DNA from: Sinonovacula constricta
Lineage: Eukaryota; Mollusca; Bivalvia; Cardiida; Solecurtidae
Reading direction: 5' to 3'
Length of the DNA: 64,000 nucleotides
NCBI GenBank assembly: GCA_007844125.1
Contig: CM017563.1
Span: 39,725,749-39,789,748 of the forward strand
Made by a program: the position numbers and the translations under genes. This document shows positions 48,256 to 60,600 of this stretch, one piece after another (within the stretch, counting starts at the first letter, position 1; the number at the start of each line of letters is the position of its first letter). The notes under the pieces were generated by a model. It did not search any database, had not been told where the DNA came from, and saw only the letters and a list, made by a program, of their open reading frames with translations.

Positions 48256-50103
48256 TATTTTTACTGGTCTTTATGTTATTAACAATTCTAAATCAATCTC
48301 TACAGCATTAGGGTATACAGTGCAGAAAACGTAACTTGATCTTACAATAATTTAAAATCAATCTTTGCCATATGCCTTAAGGAAGATCGTTCACTCCAGC
48401 TCTAACTGCTTCGTAAATTTTAGTCTGTTAACGTGAGGAACTTCAGAAGTTTTAGCCGCAGATGGAGTAAGCGACTGCTGTTTTTGAAGTCAAGCAACGA
48501 AAGACACTTTTTCTTTGTCGATTCTTAAAATGTTTTTGAAAATTATCTTTCTTGAACAAGTAGAATTGGTATTTTTTATTATATTTAATATGGTTATCGT
48601 ATTTTGCATGTCTACCTTTAATAAAAATATTTTAAATACCACATATACAAGGTTTCAACACTTGATGTTTCTCATGAACCGGAATCTATATATAAATGTG
48701 TTTGATAGTATTTTTATTAAAAACAACTTTTGTTACGACCGGTGTCGCTATATAAGTTTATTTATAAAATGGCACGTTTATTAAACAACGAAATGGTGTA
48801 ACAGAACGAAAAGCCAGCAACAAACTAATACAATAAAGTTTTTAATAAACAATTAAATCTATAGCGTAATAAAACAAAAACAAATAAACCAGCAAAATTT
48901 CAGAAAGCAAAATAAATGTTTGCTTACAGCTTGTATCTTTAGGAGGTGTTTGTCCCTTTAGGAGGTGTCCCTTTAATAGTCCATTTAATAATCCAACGTC
49001 GAATAATCTTTCAATTTATTCAAACTCTAAAGCAAACTTCATTTAAATCGGCTTACACGCCCTTTTATAGATCCAAAGAATTTCTAGAACATTCAAAAAC
49101 CCAGAACATTCTCGAACTCCGGTTAAAAATAAACAAATGAACTTTCCAGCATGATCCTTTCTTTTCTAGCAGTTACGCGAATTATACGTCATCAATACCA
49201 CAACGGTAAACAACCATTAACCTGACAAGCGTAACCTTAAACGACGGTGTACTACTGTACGTAACACTGTCGTGACATGTAATAGGGATGTGTGACTTGA
49301 AGATATAATATAGACAAAATCTAAACTCATAAATACTGCGTAACTGGTCTGTTGTTCCATTATATTTCCAAGAAAAATATATGTCCTTATGTATCCAATA
49401 AAATAAATAAATATTACCGAAGTTCAGTCGGGTTTTCATTTATGACAAGGTGACTCAACAACAGATTAAGAACGTATATCATTCTAAGTAAAGAAGTACC
49501 TGACAAATGTTTTTGATGGCTTCGGTAGCTATTAATTAAGGATTTCTCTTCTAAATAATGCAGGAAGGCTTGCCCCATAACGTTTTTAAGCAACCAGCAT
49601 TAGCAAGACGGATATATTTTATGTTTCTTTTAAATTAAATAACATCAAACCTTAATCGGCAAGTAATTTGTTTTCAGTCTTTAAGAAATTTTAACTCACC
49701 GGAATTATTGTTACTTCATGAACCTATACAGCTTGAAAAACTCAACGTCTTACAGTCGCCATAAATTTAAAAGTGCTTATATGGAGTAGTGTTTCCAGCA
49801 CTCGGAAACAAAAGTCATTTCCTAAATTGCTAGTCTTTTCATACTACAAAAAAACTGTTTACCATAGAGACTATAGACTTTCAGTTTACACGATTTCTCA
49901 GTTATAAAATAACACCCACTGTTCAATTTCGATTAACTACTGGTTAGAAATGGAGGCCCAAATTTTTGCTGCTTTGGCGCCGATTTCGGCTTCCCAATAT
50001 GCTTTACAAATGCTCTTTTTGAACCTGTTTTCAGTAAAGCTGTTTACTTTAATTATTGCATCTTGTCAAAGAATGCCCCATATATATATTTTAATGTTTA
50101 TAT
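48256..50103. other. AT-rich non-coding stretch
   Basis: No supported gene. A GC-richer island at 49950-50035 includes a 55-codon ATG frame starting MEAQIFAALAPISASQYALQ with no recognisable homology. It is probably a repeat fragment or chance. Confidence 0.4.
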
Positions 50104-50275
50104 GTTTTAAGTTTTAAAGTTGATAAAGTTTACTAACAGTATATATATATAAATCTTACGAACAACAATCATGTCTTTTTAAGGTAACCTATTGATAATG
50201 TATAATGTGCAGTATTCCCAGTAATTATTGAGTGCGTTTTTGTTAGCAAACTTTATCAACTTTAAAACTTAAAAC
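50104..50275. mobile_element. 172-bp MITE-like inverted-repeat element
   Basis: The 34 bases at 50104-50137 (starting GTTTTAAGTTTTAAAGTTGA) and 50242-50275 are reverse complements with one difference. The interior is AT-rich and non-coding. Flanking target duplication is unclear. Confidence 0.65.
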
Positions 50276-50572
50276 AAAAGACTACGCTTTTGCATTAAAA
50301 CAGGTTGATGCTATGAAATAGTTTATATATGATGGATATACAAAGATCCAATTGGCAGACGCACTTTTAAGAATTTTTTCTAAAAGGAGGTATCTAACAG
50401 TTTGAATCAATATATGTTCCTCCCATTCTACCATACAATTCACTGTTAACGAGGAAATTATGTTTATTTGTTCCGTACGTCCATGTGATAAGTAAAGCAA
50501 AACACAAAGTGTATATCTATATGTATATAGGAAAACGTCCTGTAAGAATTACAGTTATATCACAGATATTTA

Positions 50573-50696
50573 AATCTTAACCTCTAGACAAAGGCAAACA
50601 GGATAAATGTAAATGTGACAAAAAAACGCAGACAAGACATAACACACAAAAAGAAAAATCAGAAGTTACCGCCTTGGAACGGTCAGTCGGCAAAAG
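50573..50696 (-). repeat. Dispersed repeat R1, copy 4
   Basis: On the plus strand it reads CCTCTAGACAAAGGCAAACA, then GACAAGACATAACACACAAA, then TACCGCCTTGGAACGGTCAG, which is the reverse complement of the 8864-8985 copy without its (GT)n expansion. Confidence 0.55.
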
Positions 50697-52845
50697 GACC
50701 GGGTGGTTAAACTTCGTTTGTGAAGCGCTTGGAGCGACGCTTTTTGCAGAAAAGTGTGGTATTTCTTCGCTTTTCCTGAATATATTTTTTTGAATAAATA
50801 GTCAGCGTCCATATTTAAATTGACACCTTATCACTTAAGTATCGATTACTTACAGAACAATATATAATAAAAGAGTTATAACTGACATAATACGGGCTGT
50901 CTCATTAAGTTCTCATCGATTTTGACAGCCCGGATGATATTCTGTCAACAAAGACTCAAACAACGGCCCGTATACCTTAAACAAACTCCCGGTAGACATA
51001 ACTTAGCTTACAGAATATAGTTGTCTCTGTTTATTCATACGAAATTAGATGATCTTATGTTTAAACTTATTTACTTCTATGTGTCTTATATTTTTGTAAA
51101 TGTTGAAACGGTCTACCTCAATATGAAGACATTTTACTTTCATCATGTTAAGATAAATCAAAAGTGCGTGTTTGTGTAACATATGCTGTAGCGTTACGTT
51201 GTTAAAATGGCGTGAGGAGAATGAATGCAGTCGTAGTCTATATATATCTGCAAGCACAACAACTTCCGCATGTGCCACAATAGTTGGATGATGCAAGGCA
51301 AGGCATATCGCTTCTTTACGTAGCTACCATTGCGATATGACATTAAGTGTATCAGCATGATAAATATTATATATACATGATAAAGGTTTTATCGTAATAT
51401 TGTAAAATATTAACATACATCGCATGTTGCTTAAAAAATTAAGAATAATATTAAAAATTTCATAAAGATTGAATTTAGATATTATTCGTCCCAAATTTCA
51501 CATCTATTACCTTAATATTAATATTTCGGAAATGAATCAATAACTGTAAAACCATCGTATATGACTGCATCTATCACATAAATAGTATTATTTCTCACTT
51601 CGATGTAATAAGTCTACATACTTGACCTGTTCCTGCATATATCCCATTAGTGGTACTAGTTTCGACCAGAATGAATACATATCTATTTTACTTCTGCATC
51701 TATCAGATTGATAAAATTATGTTGGAAAAGGAGAGATTAATATTATATTTTAACACGATTGAATGTATAAATAAATATAACATTAATATTTAGAATAACA
51801 ACACAATACAATCAACAGTGTATGTTTCTGCATTTGTTACATCAATGGAATTGGTTTTCACCTCAATAAAGTGCATACTACGTATTCTTAAACTTCTTTA
51901 TCGAACATCTTAAAATGTATTATTTAAAACAAAATAAGAGTAGCTTTCACTTTATATTGCAAGTCATGGGACACGGTATATGGCATGAGATCATTGCATG
52001 GCTGTCTCCTGGTCACATGTCAAAATACATTTAATGATTGTTGCAATTTGCAAAATTTTATGATATTAGATGTTTATTTAAATCACCAGAGCACATACAG
52101 GTTTTCAACTTGATATAATTATTGATAAAAAATATAAAGTTTATAACATTTCGATCAAATGAGGAAAAATGAAATACATCAATGTTTGTCGCAGTGAAAA
52201 AATGAACAAACAAAAAAGTAGAAGCTATAGAACTAAAAATATGGGTTGACATCTAAAGTGATTCCTGTTAGCTGCAGTTTTAAGATATAGGTTTTAGCAA
52301 ATACGGATTCTTATTTCCGGCACCATCTATGTCGTAATTTTTTTTTCAATGCATTTATTTTTTGCTTTATAAAATATATAAATAAGAGATGAAATATACA
52401 AAATAAGCAAATATTTAATATGAAATTAAACACAGTCAATACATTAATAACAATAATAAATGTAGAAGTCTGACTCGTACATTCCTAAAAGGATTTTACT
52501 AGATAAATTAGACTCATGCGAAACCACGAGACCACCCTAAAAACTAGATGGATATCATCACGCACAAGTTACTTATGCAGTATTTTTCTTTAAAACTCTG
52601 CAATGCGGGAATAAATCGTATGTCATGTTTTCTGACATGTCTCTATTAGCAACCGCGAAAAGACTGGCCCAAGGTCACAGCTCAGAGTTCATGATTTATC
52701 TATAGTTCCAATGCTCAGTAAATGTGTTTACATTCAGAAAGTACGCGAGTGTGTTCAGTATGCCGACTGGACATTTATTTAGCACGTGCATTTACAAGAT
52801 AAAACGGTTTGTGAACAGACTTAAGCAATGTCCGTGAATTTGGCA
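50697..52845. other. AT-rich non-coding stretch left of the foldback structure
   Basis: A short imperfect hairpin at 50885-50978 has ATACGGGCTGT at one end and ACGGCCCGTAT at the other. No gene is supported. Confidence 0.45.
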
Positions 52846-53073
52846 TCCTAGCAGCCTAGCAGCCTGAAGTTGGCAGCCTAGCAGCCTTGCAGCCTGAAGA
52901 TGACAGCTCATCAGCCTACCAGCCTAGCAGCCTGAAAATGACAGCCTGTTAGCCTAGCAGCCTTGCTGCTTAGCAGCCTGAAGATGACAGCCTAGCAGCC
53001 TGGCAGCCTAGCAGCCTGAAGATGACAGTCTGGCAGCCTAGCAGCCTGGCTGCTTAGCAGCTTAGCAGCCTAT
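52846..53073 (-). repeat. Left arm tandem repeats of foldback-like structure
   Basis: About 230 bp of irregular tandem repeats built from AGCAGCCTA-type subunits with GAAGATGACAGCC or GAAGTTGGCAGCC inserts; repeat lengths vary from 30 to 45 bp. Reverse complemented, they give GGCTGCCAACTTC..GCTGCTAGGCTG, the unit of the giant array to the right. It is therefore the same family in opposite orientation. Confidence 0.85.
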
Positions 53074-53075
53074 AC

Positions 53076-53171
53076 TAACCGATTTATGTAAGAAATTTCG
53101 AAAGGCAAGAAATGCATTATATTCACTTTATAAGGACACTACAAGCTCATTTGCTATGAAATCAACCTTAT
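53076..53171 (+). repeat. Left inner inverted repeat
   Basis: TAACCGATTTATGTAAGAAATT, given here by its ends TAACCGATTT and AAATCAACCTTA, matches the reverse complement of 54581-54678 across about 96 bp with scattered differences. Shared blocks include GAAATGCATTATA, TTCACTTTATAAGGACACTA and TGAAATCAACCTTA. Confidence 0.8.
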
Positions 53172-53186
53172 TTGCATTCTAATTTG

Positions 53187-53340
53187 CAGTACCTATCGCG
53201 TGCGTTCGCAATACCTATCGCGTGCACACGTAATACCTATCGCGTGCGCACGTAATAGATATCGCGTGCTCACGTAACACCTTTCGCGTGCGCACGCAAT
53301 AGATATCGTGTGCGCACGTAATAGGATTCCATGTGCATTC
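53187..53340. repeat. CpG-rich 22-bp minisatellite in foldback loop
   Basis: Six to seven tandem copies of a 22-bp unit with consensus AATACCTATCG followed by CGTGCGCACGT. The second half is nearly self-complementary (ACGTGCGCACG), so each unit can form a small hairpin. It is strikingly CpG-rich against the AT-rich background. The minus-strand frame 53193-53474 crosses it. Confidence 0.85.
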
Positions 53341-54429
53341 CGGATACTTAGAACGCGGACGGCTGCGTGTGTCGACCGACGCCTATACATGTACGAGACG
53401 AAAGGTAAGCTGCATTTGTTCCGGTGTCTTTTGTAACGCTTTTCCGCCAACATTTTCTTAAAAGTAAACAACAATATAATAATAGTTGACAGCGTTACAA
53501 TTTTAGTTGAATAATTACCTACGTGTGGTTACAGTAGAGGAAATAAGTCCAGATTTCTTTCTCGGATTTATAATTGTTTTTTTTTACTGATATAGTGAAA
53601 GGAACCATCTAAACCTGCATCATTCGCCAAGCTACACAGTTCCATTAGCAGCAAAGAATACTTGCTTTTCGTTATAACTGTTACAGTAGCTGCCAATGAC
53701 AAATTAAACAAGCATGCTGTCCTCGTTGGAAGTACGTATGGCTACAGATGGAAACATTATGCAGTACGTATAAACGCAGACTGCGAATATGTATTACGTC
53801 ATACAAAAGTTATTTTGATGGATATATGGTTGATAACTCCTGGCATCTGACCACCTTCATATTTGATTTGATTTTTAAGCATAATTGTCATGTTAATGAG
53901 TGCAATCAAACATGTATGTTATTTGCTTTTGAAGTGCAAGGTGCATTTAGCTTTCGTCGTATTGATAAGAAAAATGAAGTATGCTATAAAATTAGCTTGA
54001 CATTAAACCGAATATGAATGAATGACATCGGTTTCTTCATCGTGTAGACGTAAAGTGAAGACTACTCAATTAAATGATTTTATAACACATCTCTAAGTAG
54101 GTCTGTTATCGCAGACGATTTTCAGGTTGTAAATATGGACAGACAGACAGTTAAAGAGACAGACAGGCAGCTAATATTTATATCCGCCTTTTCGGACAAT
54201 CACTATATACTAGCCAGAAAAGGTTTTCCTTTTAAGTAGAAATTTAGTAGGATATGATAGAATGCAAGAATGTGAATGTGCTTTGAGTGTCCTTTCCATT
54301 GTGTGTCGAACACATCTGTCTCATTTCATATGTGTCGCAAATATCAATGTTTACGAGCGCATCGGTCGCACCTCGTGAGACAAATGTGCTCCGACACTGC
54401 TAGGTTTCTAGGCTGCTAACTTCATATTC
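53341..54429. other. Loop of foldback-like structure, no recognised gene
   Basis: Two overlapping plus frames (53662-53850 and 53748-54017) have no recognisable domain. A stray fragment of the minisatellite unit (TCTAGGCTGCTAACTTCATA) lies at about 54407-54426. No transposase motif is visible. Confidence 0.45.
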
Positions 54430-54678
54430 CAACAGATTAGAGATTAAGTAAAATTTTAATGTTTTAAGGTTTATTTTATGTCTTATAAGATTGTATTGTC
54501 GTAAGAAAGTGATATAAAATGCGTTTCATGCCGTTTCAGAATTTCTAAACATTCCACCAGGTTAGAAAATAGGATATATTTAAGGTTGATTTCAAGGCAA
54601 ATAAGATAGTAGTGTCCTTAAAAAGTGATTATAATGCATTTCGGGCTGTTCCGAAATTTCCTACAGCAATCGGTTATT
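54430..54678 (+). repeat. Diverged tandem duplication carrying the right inner inverted repeat
   Basis: Two units of about 125 bp, 54430-54552 and 54553-54678. Aligned blocks are TTCCAACAGATTAGAGA with TTCCACCAGGTTAGAAA, AAGAAAGTGATATAAAATGC with AAAAAGTGATTATAATGC, and GCCGTTTCAGAATTTCTA with GCTGTTCCGAAATTTCCTA. The second unit (54581-54678) is the partner of the left inverted repeat at 53076-53171. Confidence 0.75.
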
Positions 54679-57600
54679 TTAGGCTGAAAGGCTGCCAGGC
54701 TGCCAACTTCAGGCTGCTAGGCTGCCAAGTTCAAGCTGCTAGGCTGTTAGGCTCTAAACTTCAGGCTGCTAGTCTGTTAGGATGCCAACTTCAAGCTGCT
54801 AGGCTGTTAGGCTGCCAACTTCAAGCTGCTAGGCTGTTAGGCTCCCAACTTCAGGCTGTTAGGCTGTTAGGCTCCGAACTTCAGGCTGCTAGGCTGTTAG
54901 GCTCCGAACTTCAGGCTGCTAGGCTGTTAGGCTGCCAACTTTAAGCTGCTAGATGTTAGGCTGCCAACTTCAAGCTGCTAGATGTAAGGCTGCCAACTTC
55001 AAGCTGCTAGGCTGTTAGGATCTAAACTTCAAGCTGCTAGGCTGTTAGGCTCCCAACTTCAGGCTGCTAGGCTGTTAGACTGCCAACATCAAGCTGCTAG
55101 GCTTTAGACTGCCAACATCAGGCTGCTAGGCTGTTAGACAGCCAACATCAAGCTGCTAGGCTGTTAGACTGCCAACCTCAGGCTGCTCGGCAGTTAGACT
55201 TCCAACCTCAGGCTGCTAGGCTGTTAAACTGCCAACCTCAGGCTGCTAGGCTGTTAGACTGCAAACATCAAGCTGCTAGGCTGTTAGACTGCCAACATGA
55301 AGCTGCTAGGCTGTTAGACTGCCAACCTCAGGCTGCTAGGCTGTTAGGCTGCCAACTTCAAGCTGCTAGGCTGTTAGACTGCCAACATGAAGCTGCTAGG
55401 CTGTTAGACTGCCAACCTCAGGCTGCTAGGCTGTTAGGCTGCCAACTTCAAGCTGCTAGGCTGTTAGATTTCCAACCTCAGGCTGCTAGGCTGTTAGACT
55501 GCCAATCTCAGGCTGCTAGGCTGTTAGACTTCCAACCTCAGACTGCTAGGCTGTTAGACTGCCAACCTCAGGCTGCTAGGCTGTTAGACTGCAAACATCA
55601 AGCTGCTAGGCTGTTAGACTGCCAACCTCAAGCTGCTAGGCTGCCAGGCTGCCAACCTCAGGCTGCTAGGCTGTTAGACTGCCAACATCAAGCTGCTAGG
55701 CTGTTAGACTGCCAACATCAAGCTGCTAGGCTGTAAGACTGCCAACCTCAGGCTGCTAGGCTGTTAGACTGCCAACCTCAGGCTGCTAGGCTGTTAGGCT
55801 GCCAACTGCAAGCTGCTATGCTGTTAGACTTCCAACCTCAGGCTGCTAGGCTGTTAGACTACCAACTTCAAGCTGATAGGCTGTGAGACTGCCAACATAA
55901 AGCTGCTAGGTTGTTAGACTGCCAACTTCAAGCTGCTAGGCTGTTAGACTGCCAACCTCAGGCTGCTAGGCTGCCAGGCTGCCAACTTTAAGCTGCTAGC
56001 CTGTTAGACTGCAAACATCAGGCTGCTAGGCTGTTAGGCTCCCAACATCAAGCTGCTAGGCTGTTAGACTGCCAACATCAAGCTGCTAGGCTGTTAGACT
56101 GCAAACATCAAGCTGCTAGGCTGTTAGACTGCCAACATCAAGCTGCTAGGCTGTTAGACTGCCAACATCAAGCTGCTAGGCTGTTAGACTTCCAACCTCA
56201 GGCTGCTAGGCTGTTAGACTTCCAACCTCAGGCTGCTAGGCTGTTAGACTGCCAACCTCAGGCTGCTAGGCTGTTAGACTGCCAACATCAAGCTGCTTGG
56301 CTGTTAGACTGCCAACCTCAGGCTGCTAGGCTGCCAGGCTGCCAACTTTAAGCTGCTAGGCTGTTAGACTGCCAACATCAGGCTGCTAGGCTGTTAGGCT
56401 CCCAACATCAAGCTGCTAGGCTGTTAGACTGCCAACATCAAGCTGCTAGGCTGTTAGACTGCAAACATCAAGCTGCTAGGCTGTTAGACTTCCAACCTCA
56501 GGCTGCTAGGCTGTTAGACTGCCAACTTCAAGCTGCTAGGCTGTTAGACTGCAAACATCAAGCTGCTAGGCTGTAAGACTGCCAACATCAAGCTGCTAGG
56601 CTGTTAGACTTCCAACCTCAGGCTGCTAGGCTGTTAGACTTCCAACCTCAGGCTGCTAGGCTGTTAGACTTCCAACCTCAGGCTGCTAGGCTGTTAGACT
56701 GCAAACATCAAGCTGCTAGGCTGTTAGACTGCCAACTTCAAGCTGCTAGGCTGTTAGACTGCCAACTTCAAGCTGCTAGGCTGTTAGACTGCCAACATCA
56801 GGCTGCTAGGCTGCCAGGCTGCTAAATTCAAGCTGCTAGGCTGTTAGCCTGCCATCTTCCAGCTGCTAGGCTGTTAGACTGGCAAATTCAAGCTGCTAGG
56901 CAGTTAGACTGCCAACTTCAAGCTGATAGGCTGTTAGACTGCCAACATCAAGCTGCTAGGTTGTTAGACTGCCAACTTCAAGCTGCTAGGCTGTTAGACA
57001 GCCAACATCAAGCTGCTAGGCTGTTAGACTGCCAACCTCAGGCTGCTATGCTGTTAGACTGCCAACCTCAGGCTGCTAGGCTGTTAGGCTGCCAACATCA
57101 AGCTGCTAGACTGTTAGACTGCCAACCTCAGGCTGCTATGCTGTTAGACTGCCAACCTCAGGCTGCTAGGCTGCCAGGCTGCAACTTCAAGCTGCTAGGC
57201 TGTTAGACTGCCAACCTCAGGCTGCTAGGCTGCCAGGCTGCTAACTTCAAGCTGCTAGGCTGTTACCCTGCCATCTTCAAGCTGCTAGGCTGTTAGACTG
57301 GCAAATTCAAGCTGCTAGGCAGTTAGACTACCAACTTCAAGCTGATAGGCTGTGAGACTGCCAACATCAAGCTGCTAGGTTGTTAGACTGCCAACTTCAA
57401 GCTGCTAGGCTGTTAGACTGCCAACCTCAGGCTGCTAGGCTGCCAGGCTGCCAACTTTAAGCTGCTAGGCTGTTAGACTGCCAAAATCAGGCTGCTAGGC
57501 TGTTAGGCTCCCAACATCAAGCTGCTAGGCTGTTAGACTGCCAACATCAAGCTGCTAGGCTGTTAGACTGCAAACATCAAGCTGCTAGGCTGTTAGACTG

Positions 57601-60600
57601 CCAACATCAAGCTGCTAGGCTGTTAGACTGCCAACTTTAAGCTGCTAGGCTGTTAGACTGCCAACATCAGGCTGCTAGGCTGTTAGACTGCCAACCTCAG
57701 GCTGCTAGGCTGTTAGACAGCCAACATCTAGCTGCTAGGCTGTTAGACTGCCAACATCAAGCTGCTTGGCTGCTAGACTTCCAACCTCAGGCTGCAAGGC
57801 TGTTAGACTGCCAACTTCAAGCTGCTAGGCTGTTAGACTGCAAACATCAAGCTGCTAGGCTGTTAGACTGCCAACATCAAGCTGCTAGGCTGTTAGACTT
57901 CCAACCTCAGGCTGCTAGGCTGTTAGACTTCCAACCTCAGGCTGCTAGGCTGTTAGACTTCCAACCTCAGGCTGCTAGGCTGTTAGACTGCAAACATCAA
58001 GCTGCTAGGCTGTTAGACTGCCAACTTCAAGCTGCTAGGCTGTTAGACTGCCAACTTCAAGCTGCTAGGCTGTTAGACTGCCAACTTCAGGCTGCTAGGC
58101 TGCCAGGATGCTAACTTCAAGCTGCTAGGCTGTTACCCTGCCATCTTCAAGCTGCTAGGCTGTTAGACTGGCAAATTCAAGCTGCTAGGCAGTTAGACTG
58201 CCAACTTCAAGCTGATAGGCTGTTAGACTGCCAACATCAAGCTGCTAGGTTGTTAGACTGCCAACTTCAAGCTGCTAGGCTGTTAGACTGCCAACATCAG
58301 GCTGCTAGGCTGTTAGGCTCCCAACATCAAGCTGCTAGGCTGTTAGACTGCCAACATCAAGCTGCTAGGCTGTTAGACTGCAAACATCAAGCTGCTAGGC
58401 TGTTAGACTGCCAACATCAAGCTGCTAGGCTGTTAGACTGCCAACTTTAAGCTGCTAGGCTGTTAGACTGCCAACATCAGGCTTCTAGGCTGTTAGACTA
58501 CCAACCTCAGGCTGCTAGGCTGTTAGACAGCCAACATCAAGCTGCTAGGCTGTTAGACTGCCAACATCAAGCTGCTTGGCTGTTAGACTGCCAACCTCAG
58601 GCTGCTAGGCTGCCAGGCTGCCAACTTTAAGCTGCTAGGCTGTTAGACTGCCAACATCAGGCTGCTAGGCTGTTAGGCTCCCAACATCAAGCTGCTAGGC
58701 TGTTAGACTGCCAACATCAAGCTGCTAGGCTGTTAGACTGCCACCCTCAGGCTGCTAGGCTGCCAGGCTGCTAACTTCAAGCTGCTAGGCTGTTAGCCTG
58801 CCATCTTCGAGCTGCTAGGCTGTTAGAATGGCAAATTCAAGCTGCTAGGCAGTTAGACTACCAACTTCAAGCTGATAGGCTGTTAGACTGCCAACATCAA
58901 GCTGCTAGGTTGTTAGACTGCCAACTTCAAGCTGCTAGGCTGTTATACTGCCAACATCAGGCTGCTAGGTTGTTAGACTGCCAACTTCAAGCTGCTAGGC
59001 TGTTAGACTGCCAACCTCAGGCTGCTAGGCTGCCAGGCTGCCAACTTTAAGCTGCTAGGCTGTTAGACTGCCAACATCAGGCTGCTAGGCTGTTAGGCTC
59101 CCAACATCAAGCTGCTAGGCTGTTAGACTGCCAACATCAAGCTGCTAGGCTGTTAGACTGCAAACATCAAGCTGCTAGGCTGTTAGACTGCCAACATCAA
59201 GCTGCTAGGCTGTTAGACTGCCAACTTTAAGCTGCTAGGCTGTTAGACTGCCAACATCAGGCTTCTAGGCTGTTAGACTGCCAACCTCAGGCTGCTAGGC
59301 TGTTAGACAGCCAACATCAAGCTGCTAGGCTGTTAGACTGCCAACATCAAGCTGCTTGGCTGTTAGACTTCCAACCTCAGGCTGCTAGGCTGTTAGACTG
59401 ACAACTTCAAGCTGCTAGGCTGTTAGACTGCAAACATCAAGCTGCTAGGCTGTTAGACTGCCAACATCAAGCTGCTAGGCTGTTAGACTTCCAACCTCAG
59501 GCTGCTAGGCTGTTAGACTTCCAACCTCAGGCTGCTCGGCTGTTAGACTTCCAACCTCAGGCTGCTAGGCTGTTAGACTGCAAACATCAAGCTGCTAGGC
59601 TGTTAGACTGCCAACTTCAAGCTGCTAGGCTGTTAGACTGCCAACTTCAAGCTGCTAGGCTGTTAGACTGCCAACCTCAGGCTGCTAGGCTGCCAGGCTG
59701 CTAACTTCAAGCTTCTAGGCTGTTAGCCTGCCATCTTCAAGCTGCTAGGCTGTTAGACTGGCAAATTCAAGCGGCTAGGCAGTTAGACTGCCAACTTCAA
59801 GCTGATAGGCTGTTAGACTGCCAACATCAAGCTGCTAGGTTGTTAGACTGCGAACTTCAAGCTGCTAGGCTGTTAGACTGCCAACATCAGGCTGCTAGGT
59901 TGTTAGACTGCCAACTTCAAGCTGCTAGGCTGTTAGACTGCCAACCTCAGGCTGCTAGGCTGCCAGGCTGCCAACTTTAAGCTGCTAGGCTGTTAGACTG
60001 CCAACATCAGGCTGCTAGGCTGTTAGGCTCCCAACATCAAGCTGCTAGGCTGTTAGACTGCCAACATCAAGCTGCTAGGCTGTTAGACTGCAAACATCAA
60101 GCTGCTAGGCTGTTTGACTGCCAACATCAAGCTGCTAGGCTGTTAGACTGCCAACTTTAAGCTGCTAGGCTGTTAGACTGCCAACATCAGGCTGCTAGGC
60201 TGTTAGACTGCCAACATCAAGCTGCTTGGCTGTTAGACTTCCAACCTCAGGCTGCTAGGCTGTTAGACTGCCAACTTCAAGCTGCTAGGCTGTTAGACTG
60301 TAAACATCAAGCTGCTACGCTGTTAGACTGCCAACATCAAGCTGCTAGGCTGTTAGACTTCCAACCTCAGGCTGCTAGGCTGTTAGACTTCCAACCCCAG
60401 GCTGCTAGGCATTTAGACTGCCAACTTCAGGCTGCTTGGCTGTCAGACTGCCAGCCTCAGGCTGCTAGGCTGTTAGACTGCCAACATCAAGCGGCTAGGC
60501 TGTTAGACTGCCAACCTCAGGCTGCTAGGCTGTTAGACTGCAAACATCAAGCTGCTAGGCTGTTAGACTGCCAACATCAAGCTTCTAGGCTGTAAGACTG

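Noticed and set aside
49951..50118. 55-codon frame starting MEAQIFAALAPIS
   Set aside because: Locally GC-richer and plausible in look, but it runs into the AT-rich arm of the inverted-repeat element at 50104, with no supporting homology or splice context.
53193..53474. Minus-strand 93-codon open frame in the foldback loop
   Set aside because: Most of it is a translation of the CpG-rich 22-bp tandem repeat and it has no recognisable domain.
53662..54017. Open frames in the loop as a transposase
   Set aside because: No DDE, THAP, zinc-finger or HUH motif could be recognised, and the frames are short and overlap in different phases.
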